Source: Mucor racemosus
Taxonomy: Eukaryota; Mucoromycota; Mucoromycetes; Mucorales; Mucoraceae
NCBI GenBank assembly: GCA_027405735.1
Contig: JAPEHQ010000003.1
Location: 1,550,001-1,614,000 of the forward strand
Length of the DNA: 64,000 nt
Direction of reading: 5' to 3'
A program made the position numbers and the translations under genes. Numbering within the stretch: the stretch's first letter is position 1; each line of letters opens with the position of its first letter. The notes under the pieces are model-generated. The model saw nothing but the letters and a program-made list of their open reading frames with translations, made no database searches and was not told the origin of the DNA. This document shows, piece after piece, positions 13,921 to 25,440 of this stretch.

Positions 13921-15462
13921 ATGAAAATTACTGTTGCAATTTTGGCTCTTGTAGCAGTCATCAATGCTTCATCTAATGTTGCATTAGAGGATGGCATTCT
14001 TCGCTCAAAAATCATCAAAAATCCTCGTCAGTCAAATCCATTGGAAGTTGCAAGAAAAAGATATCAAATTCTTAATAAAAGAAAGCTTGATAAAAGAGAC
14101 CCATTCAATGCCGCATTATACAATGATCAAGGTTCTCAATATCTCATTGAAGTTGGTATCGGTACTCCACCTCAACATTTTGCTGTGACTCTAGATACTG
14201 GCAGTGCAGACCTTTGGGTTCCTTCGACTGAATGTCCTGCAAGCTCATGTCCATTCTATAGATTTGATACATCAAATTCATCAACATTTAAATCGCTTGA
14301 TAAACCATTTGGTATTCAATATGGCATTGGCAGTGTAAACGGTACTTATGCAACTGATACTGTTTCAGTTGGTGGCGCATCAATTCCAAATCAACAATTT
14401 GGTTTAGCTTCAATTACTGAAGATATCATGCAACCAAATCCTTCTGCTGGTGGTACTGGTTCAAATACTCCAGAGCCATTTAATACATCAGGTTCTGATA
14501 CCGTTGAAGCCAATGGTATCTTGGGTCTTGGCTACCCTTCTTTAACACAAGCGAATAGTCAAGGTGAAGGCGCTTATAATCCTTTTGTCTTTAATTTGGC
14601 TTCTCAAAATGTCATTAAAGAACCTATCTTTTCTATTTTTCTAAATAGTATTTCGGAACCCAATTGGTCTGGTGAAATCATTTTTGGTGGAATTGATGAA
14701 ACTAAATTTGTTGGTGATTTAACTTACTTGCCTGTTGCCAGTTTGACAACAAGGTCTTCATCCGGTGTTTCATCATCTGTTGATGGTCAGAGCAATGCTG
14801 GTTATTATTACTGGATGGTATATGGTCAAGGGATAGGTGTCAAAAATTCCAATACTGGTTCTAACCCAAGTTGGAAATTACGTGAAATTGGTGCTTACAT
14901 TCTGGATACTGGTACTACATTGACGTATTTACCTACTTCTGTTGCCACTGATATTGTCACTGCATTTGCCGGTGAAAGGAACTTTGCTCTGGATCGTCAA
15001 TCTGGTGTTTTCATTGTTGATTGTGCAACTGCTAAAAGTCCTGCCATTTTCCAATTGCAAATGTCTCAATCAAGTTCTGTCAGTGATAATCCTTTGATTT
15101 TAAGTGTCCCTGCGTCTGAATTGGTTATTCCTATTGATGGCACCTCTGCTGATAATGCTCAAGTATGCATGTTTGGTATTGCTCCTTTAGGTGGTGCTGG
15201 TGGTATTGGATCAAACATGTATCTTATTGGTGATTCAGTGCTTCGTTCTGCATATATGGTATTTGATATGGGTCAAAATCGTATTGGTCTTGCTGCAAAC
15301 AAGAATATTGGCGGTTCAATTACAGTTGATAATGTCACAACAAATTCCTCTTCTGATTCTTCTAATACTGAAAACTCTTCTGGTGGTCAGTCAATGAAAT
15401 CTTCAATTATTGTCACTACCGGTGCATTGGTAATCACTGCAATTACTATGGCTGCATTGTAA
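13921..15462 (+). CDS. GPI-tailed pepsin-like aspartic protease 2 of 3
   Basis: A single exon of 513 residues. The start at 13921 was chosen over an in-frame ATG 27 bases upstream because it gives a clean signal peptide (MKITVAILALVAVINAS). The propeptide ends at LDKR near residue 59. The first active-site motif DTGSADLW begins at residue 92 and the second is YILDTGTTLTYLP. A serine/asparagine-rich stalk and a hydrophobic tail (SSIIVTTGALVITAITMAAL) indicate a GPI anchor. It lacks the intron that splits the DTGS motif in both flanking paralogues, so it probably lost it, or was copied through RNA. An insertion rich in N, S, T, P and G sits after the flap region. Function should be extracellular or wall-bound proteolysis at acid pH, by family. 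Confidence 0.94.
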   Translation: MKITVAILALVAVINASSNVALEDGILRSKIIKNPRQSNPLEVARKRYQILNKRKLDKRDPFNAALYNDQGSQYLIEVGIGTPPQHFAVTLDTGSADLWVPSTECPASSCPFYRFDTSNSSTFKSLDKPFGIQYGIGSVNGTYATDTVSVGGASIPNQQFGLASITEDIMQPNPSAGGTGSNTPEPFNTSGSDTVEANGILGLGYPSLTQANSQGEGAYNPFVFNLASQNVIKEPIFSIFLNSISEPNWSGEIIFGGIDETKFVGDLTYLPVASLTTRSSSGVSSSVDGQSNAGYYYWMVYGQGIGVKNSNTGSNPSWKLREIGAYILDTGTTLTYLPTSVATDIVTAFAGERNFALDRQSGVFIVDCATAKSPAIFQLQMSQSSSVSDNPLILSVPASELVIPIDGTSADNAQVCMFGIAPLGGAGGIGSNMYLIGDSVLRSAYMVFDMGQNRIGLAANKNIGGSITVDNVTTNSSSDSSNTENSSGGQSMKSSIIVTTGALVITAITMAAL

Positions 15463-16891
15463 CACCTCCCCGAAAATATTGTATTATGTTGACGTGAATG
15501 TGGAGTTCACTAGAAGATGATTATATATTAACTAATTACAACTTTTTCCTTTCTTTGTAATATCTACTACCTTTGTAATTAAAATTCTATTCATATAAAT
15601 AATAATAAACCCCATATACTTCCTTATCTCATTGAATACATACATCTGAGAATACAATCGTCTTGGCTAAGGCTTTATTAATATTCTCACGAGCTAAAAA
15701 AAAAATTAATTAGTTTTTCTAGACATAGATCAACATTTATCAATTGATAAAATAAACATTATTAATCAAGATTTCGAGTAAAAATCCTTGAGAGGTGCAT
15801 TGCAAACGTATCAGAGCTTAAAAACGGTTCCATTATAAATAGAATTCAGAACTATTTCGGGCCAAAACCCTTGCGAGATAACGTTTAGCATCAATAGATA
15901 TATTGCGTAGTCATTTCATGTGGTTTTCCAGAAAATTTTAGGTGATTGTAAAACATGTGAATTTTGGCCCCATTTGGGTCGAGGTATGGTAAGGGAAAAA
16001 GGTCCGATATCGAAAAATTAAAGTTTAAAGCTAACAAAATCGGGTTTCACTAAAACCTGTCTTAATGAAAAACAACCGCAAAGAGCTCCTCTATCACTCT
16101 AAATTAAAAACTTTTCTATCACATATGCAAATATAAGAATTTTGGTCAAAAAACCATTTTTCAATAATTCAAGGATTCTTAAGTGTATGCCAGTTTAATT
16201 ACATCACGAGTAGTACTATTAAATTCAGCGTGAAATTCCGTACAAAAACGGTTACACCACCCTTTTAGATATATCTATAAAAATGGTACGTAAGATGCCG
16301 AAAACTGTTGATGAAGATCAAAATTGCCAAAAATCATGAAATCCAAAACGAAGATAAAGCCTACATTTCAATCTCCGCTTCTCAAGTCAATTGATTTTTG
16401 ACGGATTCTTGTAAATGGTTTGTATATAACAACAAGCAATAAAAGACACTATAAGCATTTAACAGTATATATACTATTGTATCAAAGCTTTATTTTCAAA
16501 AAACCTGTTTATTAATATGTATCTTATTGCAATTTATGAAGAGATCAAGATTTTTAGCACTGTAATTGAGCTTCGATGATATTTCAGAAAAAATTTGCTT
16601 CCGTTTATATTTCCCTCATACTTGTTCCTTACAATGATCCATTTATGTGAATAATAATATCGCATATAAATCAATCTATTCCAACGATTTCTTGGTGTTC
16701 GATAATACTTGATTGACGCACTTCAAAATATTATATTCACGATGAAACATTTCAACCTTCAAATGATTCCGCAAATTTCATATCTAAATGAGGGGTTTGA
16801 CAAAAAAAAATTTTCAATTTACAAATGTAACAGAATACGTAAATCAAACTTTTTACTTCATTTCCATGGCATTCACCCTGTGTATATATTA
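15463..16891. other. Intergenic, no gene seen
   Basis: About 1.4 kb of AT-rich DNA. The stretch 15780-16480 has short purine/pyrimidine motifs such as GGGCCAAAACCC and TTTTGGCCCC that look like decayed repeat DNA, but I found no second copy in the window. No open frame looks like a protein. Confidence 0.5.
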
Positions 16892-18343
16892 ATGATGATT
16901 AAAGTTGTAATTTTATTCATCTATTTATTTATTATCTCACCAGCACAAGCAAATGGAACCACTATATCTTTACCGCTAGAAAAAATCAACCATCAGGCAA
17001 AACTGCAAAAAAGACAAGCTACACATAAGTTGCAGCTGTATAACAATGAGGGAACAGAGTATTTAATTAATATTGGCATTGGAACTCCCATCCAAAACTT
17101 TACTGTGTCCTTGGATACAGGAAGGTAAATTCTATCACATTTGATTGAAAATCACCCAATATACAAAGGTAAACTAATAAAATCTTTAGCTCTGATCTAT
17201 GGGTACCTAGTATAGCTTGTTCTGAACAAGAATGCCCATATAACCGGTTTGATCCTTCTCAATCTTCTACATTTTCAATTGTCAACGATACACCTCCGTT
17301 TTATATTGCCTATGGTATTGGACAAGTAAATGGCACTTTTGCAAAGGATGATGTACATTTAGGAGACGCATATATTTCTCAGCAAATGTTTGGGATAGCC
17401 TCATCCACAAAAGATCTCATATTAATGTCTAGCTCACCCTCCAATGGCATTTTAGGGCTTGGTTATCCAGCATTAACTTCAGGCAATGTAAAGTATGATC
17501 CGTTTCTGTTCCGACTACAAAAGGAAGGTCTAATTGAAAACCCTGTGTTTTCCATTAGCATGGGATCCGTGCATGATAGTGGCTGGGTGGGCGAAATTCT
17601 TTTAGGTGGTACAAATCCAGAAAAATATGTGGGAGAAATTGCTTATGAGCCTGTATGGGGTGATAAAACCTATTGGATGGTTGGTGGAAAATCGATCCAG
17701 GTTGTCAAGGAGACTACACAAAGTGAGGTCATGCTAAATAGTACATTCGCATCTGTACGAGGCTTAATTATTGATACTGGTACTACCTTGACGTATATGG
17801 ATCATGCCCTTGCAGATGAGATTGTCCGCATGGTAGCAGGGAACGTTGTACTCGATCAAATGTCAGGAATCTACATGATTGACTGTGGAGTAAAAGGAGA
17901 TGCAACAACCGATTATTTTTTGGAATTTACAATGGAGACTACAAAACTTGTTATCCCTATCAAGGATCTTATTTTACCCCTAGGAGGAGAAGGACAACGA
18001 GATGGTATATGCATGTTTGGTATTGCCCCATGGATGACTACAGGAACAAGCCAGAAAATGAACGAGAAGGGCTGGATATTAATTGGAGATTCTGTGCTTC
18101 GATCCACTTACTTGGTTTTTGATATGAAAAATCACCAAATCGGATTTGCTAAAGTAGAGTTTACATTTTATATGCACATGTAACACAGAAACTCATTCAT
18201 GTTTTTTTTAGACTTCTTTACATGCCACGAAAAATGCATTGTCCTCCCTCGATAGTGGTACTCTATCTCCGAACATGTCTTTACATAAACTGAAGATCAT
18301 CTTTGGTGTAGCACTTGTAGTCACTCTAATTCTTAATAGTTGA
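16892..18343 (+). CDS. GPI-tailed pepsin-like aspartic protease 3 of 3
   Basis: Three exons (16892-17124, 17190-18153, 18212-18343) encode 442 residues. I start at 16892 because it opens a signal peptide (MMIKVVILFIYLFIISPAQA); upstream in-frame ATGs would bury it. The propeptide ends at LQKR near residue 41. The first motif DTGSSDLW starts at residue 75 and is split by an intron at the same place as in protease 1; the second is IIDTGTTLTYMD. The long frame stops at 18183, but a GTAGAG donor right after GFAK and an acceptor at 18210-18211 join a short last exon ending in a hydrophobic tail (LKIIFGVALVVTLILNS). This gives the same GPI-like end as the paralogues. It is the shortest of the three, with a short stalk. 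Confidence 0.9.
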
Positions 18344-19356
18344 ATGGTCCGTGCAGTTCCGGATTATTTAATGTATATTATAACGTTTTTTTTTTTGTAT
18401 TAAACGGAAAAGATTGATTTAACCTTCTTTTTTATGTAAAAAACGGAGATGTTTTGTTTATTTTAATGTGCATATTTTAAGAAAATATTTTCACAATTCT
18501 GAGTAACTATAGCCTAATATTCTCAGTACCAAGAAACAAGGATAATAGCATAATCTATTCACATTCGATAAATTGCATCAAGAAAGTCCATTACCATGTA
18601 AATCGGTTCCTGGTTACCATGGTAACACATTTCATTGCTATAGTCGGACTTTTTGCTGTTATTTGATCCTGGTTGCTATGGATGTTGTATCCTCGGTCAT
18701 AATAGATCAAGAATTACTCCTTCATAGATAAGCTTAATACTACTGTATGAGGAGTTCCTTTGGTAGTACCCGGTTCAACCTTGTAATGTGTACTGCAATT
18801 GCATCACATTTTATTATAAGATTGGTTCCAGACCGCAGTTGATAGATAACGTGATGTTTGATTCAATCAGCAGTTCATTTATCTTTCACTGAATATGCAG
18901 CATTATAAATTGAGATTCAACATTTTCAGATATTTTGTAATTCGGCAATATATTTTTTACAATACAACATGTATTGTTTCACAAACTATGATGAGGCGCA
19001 TCACAAAACCAAGTACTACCATGTACCCATCCCCTCCCCTCCCCTTTATTATCTATCCATTGAATAGAGCGGGGAATACAAAGCAAACCGTAATCCCTGG
19101 AATATAATATCATGGTAATTATATATAAATATGAATATATACTAAGCATATTTTGAACTACCAAGTTATAGTTTAATCAATGACATTTTTTCTTTGCCTT
19201 GAAATAGACTCTATTGAGTTAATTAAGCGTCCATCTCCGCGCATTACTCCAAAGGTCATTGGTTCATTTTAATTTTACAAATGTTTTATTTTTGGTATTT
19301 TTCTTTCCTCTTTTTTTCTCCTTTTTTTTTTTTTTTTCTTTTTTCTTAATATTATA
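18344..19356. other. Intergenic with small palindromes
   Basis: About 1 kb without a gene. It holds a perfect 14 bp palindrome, GTTACCATGGTAAC, at 18613-18626. A pyrimidine-rich stretch of about 80 bp (19290-19350) directly precedes the next start codon and is probably its leader. Confidence 0.55.
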
Positions 19357-19943
19357 ATGGATATTATAAATCAACAACAACAACATCATTATGAAAATAC
19401 CAAAGAACTTTTAATGAAAAGATTAGCGGATGCTAGTCAATATAAAATATACCCATCGATTATTCCAAGAAATGAACTACCTTTAAGAAAGATTTTACTC
19501 ACCACGAGGTAAATTATAAGCTGCGAGATTCTATTTCCCACACGATTATTTAAACCATAAACTCTAGATTGTGGAATCATGTACGTAGGCAACAAGCCAT
19601 GTTGACCATGACATCAACATCAGATGAGTGGTTATTCGAACAAGAAAATAGTAATGAAATTATACCCATAAAAGAAGAGGAGGAGGAGGAGGAAGAAATA
19701 CAAGAAGAAAAAGCAGAAAGTTATAGCCATAAAAGAAGAATCGATGATGAACCAGAACAATTACAAATAAAAAAATCGAAACCATCAAACAACAACAACA
19801 ACAACAACAACAATTTTCATCATCAACATTTCATTGATTCCCCGGCTTCACCGGCTGGTCCGGTTTCTTCGTTATCATCTACTTCTTCCTCTTCTCCTCC
19901 TCCAACGACAAGCAATAGCCCTGCAGTCTTATTAAGCGCATAA
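19357..19943 (+). CDS. Unrecognised low-complexity protein, 175 residues
   Basis: Two exons (19357-19508, 19568-19943). The N-terminal third is ordered-looking (NELPLRKILLTTRLWNHVRRQQ), with an amphipathic basic helix that runs across the intron. It is followed by an acidic run of glutamates, a basic patch that could act as a nuclear signal (SHKRR, IKKSK), a poly-asparagine run coded by an AAC microsatellite, and a proline/serine tail. The composition suits a nuclear regulatory or adaptor protein, but this is inference only. No signal peptide or membrane segment is present. The intron keeps the frame and has clean GT/AG ends, which is the main reason to believe the gene is real. Confidence 0.65.
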
Positions 19944-20304
19944 GAGCCCCAAAAAAGAAGAACTCTCTTATATTATTATACTATTATATTTACTACAATA
20001 TTAAGAAAAAAACTGGTTGAAATAAAAAAAAGATATATAAATATATAAAACCATATAAATAAAAAAACTATAAATAGCATTAATACTATGGTTAAATAAA
20101 TTGCCACACATATAAATTGTTGTAAATCATCTTGTTTTTGCCCATCAATTCAATTAATCAAAGGATCTGTCTATATCGAACGGATTATGTAAGTAATAAT
20201 TGCATAACAGGGTTAGAATTATAAAAGAAAAAACATTGGTAGTCATTCCTTTTTCCTCTTTTTTGTTTCTCAATCAAAAAAACTAAAACTTTCTCGAACT
20301 TACC

Positions 20305-20613
20305 ATGGTTAAATTTATGCAAGCTCTTACTCTCTTGGCTGCACTTATTCAAGTTTCACTTGGTCAATTACTTGTACCAGACGTTTCCAATAACTGCACT
20401 GTTGAGCTTTGGGATTTATGTGATCAGTTCTTATTGAATGGTGGTTTACAATGTCATCGCAACTCTCAAATTATCTGCTATCATGAAAATCAAGAAAATA
20501 ATGATAAGGAATATTGCACTCAAAATGCTACTTACAATTGCCGAACATTCAGATCAAAATATGGTTATACTTGCAATGCTACCTCTTGCATAGTCTCGAA
20601 TAATGTCATTTAA
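20305..20613 (+). CDS. Small secreted cysteine-rich protein A
   Basis: A 102-residue protein with a signal peptide (MVKFMQALTLLAALIQVSLG) and a mature part of about 80 residues carrying eight cysteines. The spacing is Cx7Cx10Cx7C, then x12, then Cx7Cx10Cx4C, so the mature chain is two copies of one four-cysteine module, each with phenylalanine three residues after its second cysteine. N-glycosylation sites (NCT, NAT, NAT) are present. No intron. It lies 540 bp before a paralogue on the same strand and downstream of three secreted proteases. I do not recognise the family. Small cysteine-rich secreted proteins in fungi act at surfaces, as inhibitors or as effectors; none of these roles is shown here. 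Confidence 0.82.
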   Translation: MVKFMQALTLLAALIQVSLGQLLVPDVSNNCTVELWDLCDQFLLNGGLQCHRNSQIICYHENQENNDKEYCTQNATYNCRTFRSKYGYTCNATSCIVSNNVI

Positions 20614-21151
20614 TTTAGCATGGGAAGAGGACCCTTCTTTTGACCCTTCTTCTTGAAAAGATATTTGACCCCCTTATTTTCCCCTCTCTCCTCCCTCCAA
20701 CTCACATTTTAAGTATCCCAAATAAATAAAAAATGCACAATGTTCATATGTTTATTGGCGTATTCAATTTTGTATGTTTTATCAGTGTGATAATCTGTGA
20801 TATTTATCATGATAATCTGTCACGCTAAAATACCCATTAGAAACAAATTTATTGAAAAAAGCACATCTCAAAATGTGGCTATAAGAATTTACAAGAAATG
20901 TTATAAAAAGGAATATTTTCTTATAAACAAATAAACAACGCCAATCTACCTATTCTTAGTCGTCTTGAACAACAAGATGCATAAATTAACAAAAGAAAAG
21001 GCGAAAGATTAAATTAACACCAAAAATGCTACTAGCAGCAAAAGAAAGACGTAAACAAACTTTCTTACTCTACTTTACCTTTATAGAAGCATCAAAATTG
21101 GCATCCTCTTTTCTTCTCTAAATACATATACCTTTACTATATGCATACACC
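20614..21151. other. Spacer between the two cysteine-rich genes
   Basis: AT-rich, with a short pyrimidine-rich 3' UTR start (20630-20700). No further copy of the four-cysteine module was found in the spacer. Confidence 0.6.
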
Positions 21152-21445
21152 ATGATTCATCCATTATTATTTGCTGCTTTTGTGTTACTCGTCACTATTC
21201 CCAATTGTGTAATAGCTCTAGTATCATTAAGAAGATGTGATATCGGCGCAAGATTAGCATGCAACAATTTCAGGAAATATACAGGCAAGCTGTGTGCTTT
21301 GGATCCAGTTCTCTGCTATGTCCAAGATGCAATCGATAATGAAAAGAACTGTAATCCAGAAACATTAGATTACTGTAGTGCTTTTAAAAGCCATCACGGT
21401 TATTTATGTACTGATGCATTTTGCTTAGTTACAGTTACTGAATAA
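21152..21445 (+). CDS. Small secreted cysteine-rich protein B, paralogue of A
   Basis: A 97-residue protein with a signal peptide (MIHPLLFAAFVLLVTIPNCVIA) and eight mature-chain cysteines in the same order as protein A: Cx7Cx10Cx6C, x11, Cx7Cx10Cx4C. Shared residues outside cysteine include the F after the second and sixth cysteines, a CY pair at the fourth, and HGY/YGY before the seventh. Overall identity is otherwise low, so the duplication is old or the pair evolves fast. No intron. The family is unknown to me; secretion is the only property I would assign. Confidence 0.82.
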   Translation: MIHPLLFAAFVLLVTIPNCVIALVSLRRCDIGARLACNNFRKYTGKLCALDPVLCYVQDAIDNEKNCNPETLDYCSAFKSHHGYLCTDAFCLVTVTE

Positions 21446-21940
21446 AACTACACCTTTTGAACAGTATTTGCACACCAAATCCTGGATTAATATTTACTGT
21501 GCAAATATTTATGCAAGTACTTGCTATATTTGAGCGATGAAATGAGCACCATACTTATGGTATATGTGTTTTGTGTTTTGTTACAAAGAAGGAATGGGAT
21601 TATTGAATTCTAAGTATTATTTGTATCCAATTTTACATTAACCTGCTATGATACTTCTGGGGGGGCAGTTACATTCCATAAGTTAAAATGGATTCTGGTG
21701 GTTTTTTATTTTTATACCTGCTCGAGTAAAATTTAAATTTTCGAAAAATAGTTTTCAAACTTCAAAATCGGAGCGTGCCCTCTTTTCTACAACTAACCTC
21801 ATACAAAACACTTTTTAAGATATATCTTAGGCACTGCTAAACAGATTCTAAATTGATGGTATTAGGCATTATATCATCCGTTCTTAAATTCATTTAGTAT
21901 TGCGCAAAAGACATATAAGGAGGTAAAATTTACCGCCATT
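21446..21940. other. Intergenic, no gene seen
   Basis: AT-rich spacer. The string AAAATCGGAGCGTGC at about 21767 recurs near 37219, hinting at a shared decayed repeat, but flanking similarity is too short to define one. Confidence 0.5.
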
Positions 21941-23170
21941 TCCTTGAAAACTGGGTCTTACTTTTCATTTCTGTTCTACTTTTTTTTTCACTAAATAATA
22001 CCAAGAAAAAATTATATGCCGATGTACCTGAGATGTTCAACTTTAATTCAAAAATGAGTATCCAGAAATATCCTATTTTTTGTGGTTAGTATTAATTTTT
22101 TAGTACTAATGTTTCAGATTTTTACGCGTATTTCACTGCTAAAAATTGAAAACTTTGATCCTTCATACCTCCATGAAACCTTAAGCTATGCTAACACTTT
22201 TTAATAATAAAACTTACTTGTTTTAAAGTGCTCTATAACATATTTAATATAAAAAAATTCGGAACACTTTTATTTTTTTGCATTTTTTTTGGCATTTCTA
22301 TAGTACGTTTCAAAATATTAGTTAAATTGAGCAATACTTTTTCACATTCATGCCATTAAGCTCGTTGATCTCTCTCGGATCCAATTTAGTTTTTTTTAAA
22401 ATATTGGTTTTTCGTGGAGATATCCTCAAGAATGTGTACAAAAATATACCTTCATTTCTAGCTTCCATTTTTCCCTTATATACCCTCATCCCAAATTCCG
22501 AATCTGAAAAAAATTGGACAAACATCTTGTTTTCTCTACGACAAATGCAGCTAGAATATTCCGCAATAGCTCGATCGATAGATAATATTTGTGCGCATCA
22601 TTTTAATTAGTTATAGTTTAAATATGCTTATAAAAAGTGATATGTATCTTCAAAAAACCTCCAAAATTTCAATTGCATTTTACGCAAAATTTAAAGTGAA
22701 ATTTTTTCTGATTTTTGTAGATGTATGCAGAATTCAAAACTGTACAAAAACTATTTAATATGTTAGGTCAACTTACTTTGCAGCTCATCAGCCATTAAAC
22801 GATTTTGTTTTTTTGAATCATTTGTCGTTCATTTCAACAAATAAATTTTGGAATCCCGGTATGATAGGTTTTAAGCTGTAATAAAAACTATTATTTTGGT
22901 TATCTCGACGAAAAATAAATATTTTTTGCTAAAACAAAAAATGCAGAGTAGCAATTACTTAAACCTATCTTGTGAATACAGAAATTAAGCCCTGCTTAAT
23001 GAGTTTTAAGTTTTACAAAATAATAAACTAATATTTACAACTACAGAAAAAAAAGAAAAAAAACCTCATCCTTGTAAATATTGATCCAATTAATCTTCCA
23101 TCATATATGATGATGATGGATTTAAGTATATCTTGAATAAAAGTTTATACTTCTACTTTCATAAATAACT
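21941..23170. repeat. Dispersed repeat family, copy 1
   Basis: This stretch is clearly similar to 27850-29665, 45655-47573 and 53838-55185. Shared landmarks in order are AACTGGG(T/G)TC, AATTATATGCC, ATGTACCTGAGAT, TTTTTACGCGTATT, a block reading on the minus strand as FSDSEFGMRVYKGKMEARNE, TGCATTTTACGCAAAATTTA, and TATCTTGTGAATACA. Copies 1 and 3 also share a tail ending near AATAACTGT (23170), absent from copies 2 and 4. No long intact frame and no clear terminal inverted repeat was found, so the class of element is unknown. Confidence 0.85.
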
Positions 23171-25440
23171 GTATCGACTCTAGTGAATAATAGGTTTTTA
23201 AATTACATTTGCTTTTATTAATATAGATTATAGACAATACGTTGTTGATATAGAGCAATACATGCCAGAGCCAATATATTTACGGTTATCATCATTTGTA
23301 AATATGCTTATAGCTATAATGTTTACAGCAACAATGATTTTTGCTCGAGCATGAACTTAAATGACACTTACTGCTTAAATTTATATGTAAACCAATCTAA
23401 TATTATAAATGTTACGATGTTGCTTTATCACACATAAATTTAAACAAATTAACACTCTTTAAACTTACTGTTTTATCAATAACAATAAGAATTGAACAAG
23501 AGTAAAAGGTGTAGTTTTATTCAATGTAGACAATGAGATTATATATAGAAGAGATTATCAAGTGATACAATAGCTATTGATGGTGTAACAATAACAATAT
23601 CCTGATAATACAACTACTGTAGCGCTATATCTAGATTCTGATATAACACTTCTTACTATTTTAGTTTACGATTGTCAGCTGTAAAAAGATTTGTTTTCAA
23701 GTATAGCTACGTGTAATAAGTGCTATGATCTTGTAATAGGTTGAGTCTATTAAGAAGGAAGAAGTATATGTAGGTGGACGTTGTTGGTGTTACTAATTGT
23801 AGTTGACTTTTACTTTGGTCAATACTTACTATGTATTAAGTGTGATTAATATTTGACAAGTAGTATTAAGTAATAGATCGGTTGTGGTTGTGATAATAAG
23901 TTTATTTGATTAAATTTATTAATGAAGGACAGAAACAGATATTTTCACTAATGTTCAATATCTGATTCAACATTTACATATTTATATGAATTATACAACT
24001 GAAACTAATTCATGCAATTATTGTTGAAACATCATGTAATGTGAATCATAACACTACGATCAAAACTATGCTTATTAGCAAGACATTAAATTCTTCTTTT
24101 TTTTTTGTTTCTATATCATTTGAAATTTTATCACTTTTCTGCAACATTTCATGGGTTTGTAACTAGTTCAACTTTTTTATTGAGTATATATAAAATATCA
24201 TTGCCTTCGATTTGATTTGTTAATCAAGAAATACGTCCAATTATACAGTAGTAGTAAATAATAATATTAGATCCTAAAATGCGGTTAAATGAAAATATCA
24301 TTTTCTAATATAACGACTGCTACCTATATTAAAAACATTATTAATCCCTTATGTTGGAATGCGTATTCAGATACAAGAAAACAATACCAGCTTGATAGTC
24401 TGGGATGCCTTATCAAACGGTGGATATATCCTTGGAATATGAAAACAAAAAGAGAGAAACAATACACGTATAAAAGGATTTTCAAAGCTTTACATTATTT
24501 AACGCAATTAAACCCCTGCTAAACTGCGCATTTCAGTCAATGTAAAAGCAGCATTACAGCACATCAACAATAAACTAAACAAAATAGGCAGTATCTGTCA
24601 TCAGAGAAACACGCATTTTCTACCAGAAAAACCGGCTTTCATATCATAAATTCATTTAAAAATTGCAAAAGCGAGCCCGTAGAGCAACGCCGTAATTGAG
24701 CATAGCAAGATTGAACGACTAAGTCTCTTATACTATGGTATATATCTAAGTTTTAAATAAAAATGCGTTTTTGTTTTTTACTTTTCTTATATTTAACCAT
24801 GTACGGTCTGAAAATTCAGTTTTTGTAGCGGACATTTTTGGTGACTCATTTTATCCTTACCAACACTCATGGTTTTTAACAAAAAACAGAAAAATCAAAT
24901 TTTGATACCAAAATCAACGTTTAAATATACTACATTGTGAGAGAAAACTGTAGCCATGACTAATACACATTTTATAAAAGCTTAATATTAAATGTTAAGT
25001 AATGAAACTTTGCACTTTTGGCCCAAAAACGGTTTTTTGATTAAAGGATTTTCATATAATATTTTGCAATAAAAATGTTTATTATTTTTTATTCAACAAA
25101 TAGAGCGCTGAATGTTGTATATGTACATATTTTTGTTTTTATAATTGGTAGTGTAATTAACTCTAGATTTGCAAAACTAAAAAAAAAAAATTAAAAAATG
25201 TCAAAATTGATGATCTGGACAAAAATAATTTTCTAAATTAATATTCCGCTTATAAGCCTTGCAAGTCTTAAAAATAAGAGATTTTATAATACTTGAGAAC
25301 TTTTTCAAGAATTTACAATGCTGTACCCACCTGATTCACGCTTACTACTGTAAATCTTTATACATATTAATATTGTGTGGTACTTTATTTGGTGATAGTA
25401 TAGTCTTACGTTACAATTACTGCGCTAGAGGTAATTTACA
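23171..25440. other. Gene-poor AT-rich region
   Basis: More than 2 kb with no credible coding region. Part of it (about 23500-23950) has the feel of old LTR-type sequence, but I could not find matching ends or a second copy. The short open frame around 24289-24522 has no splice context or recognisable motif. Confidence 0.45.

Noticed and set aside
18895..19164. Short open frames on both strands after the protease cluster
   Set aside because: They overlap each other, are short and match no family; probably chance.
22350..22610. Plus-strand open frame in repeat copy 1 (PSFLASIFPLYTLIPNSESE)
   Set aside because: It is the antisense of the better-looking minus-strand peptide of the repeat family, so I do not treat it as a gene.
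24289..24522. A 77-codon open frame in the gene desert
   Set aside because: No motif, no intron context, composition typical of random AT-rich DNA.
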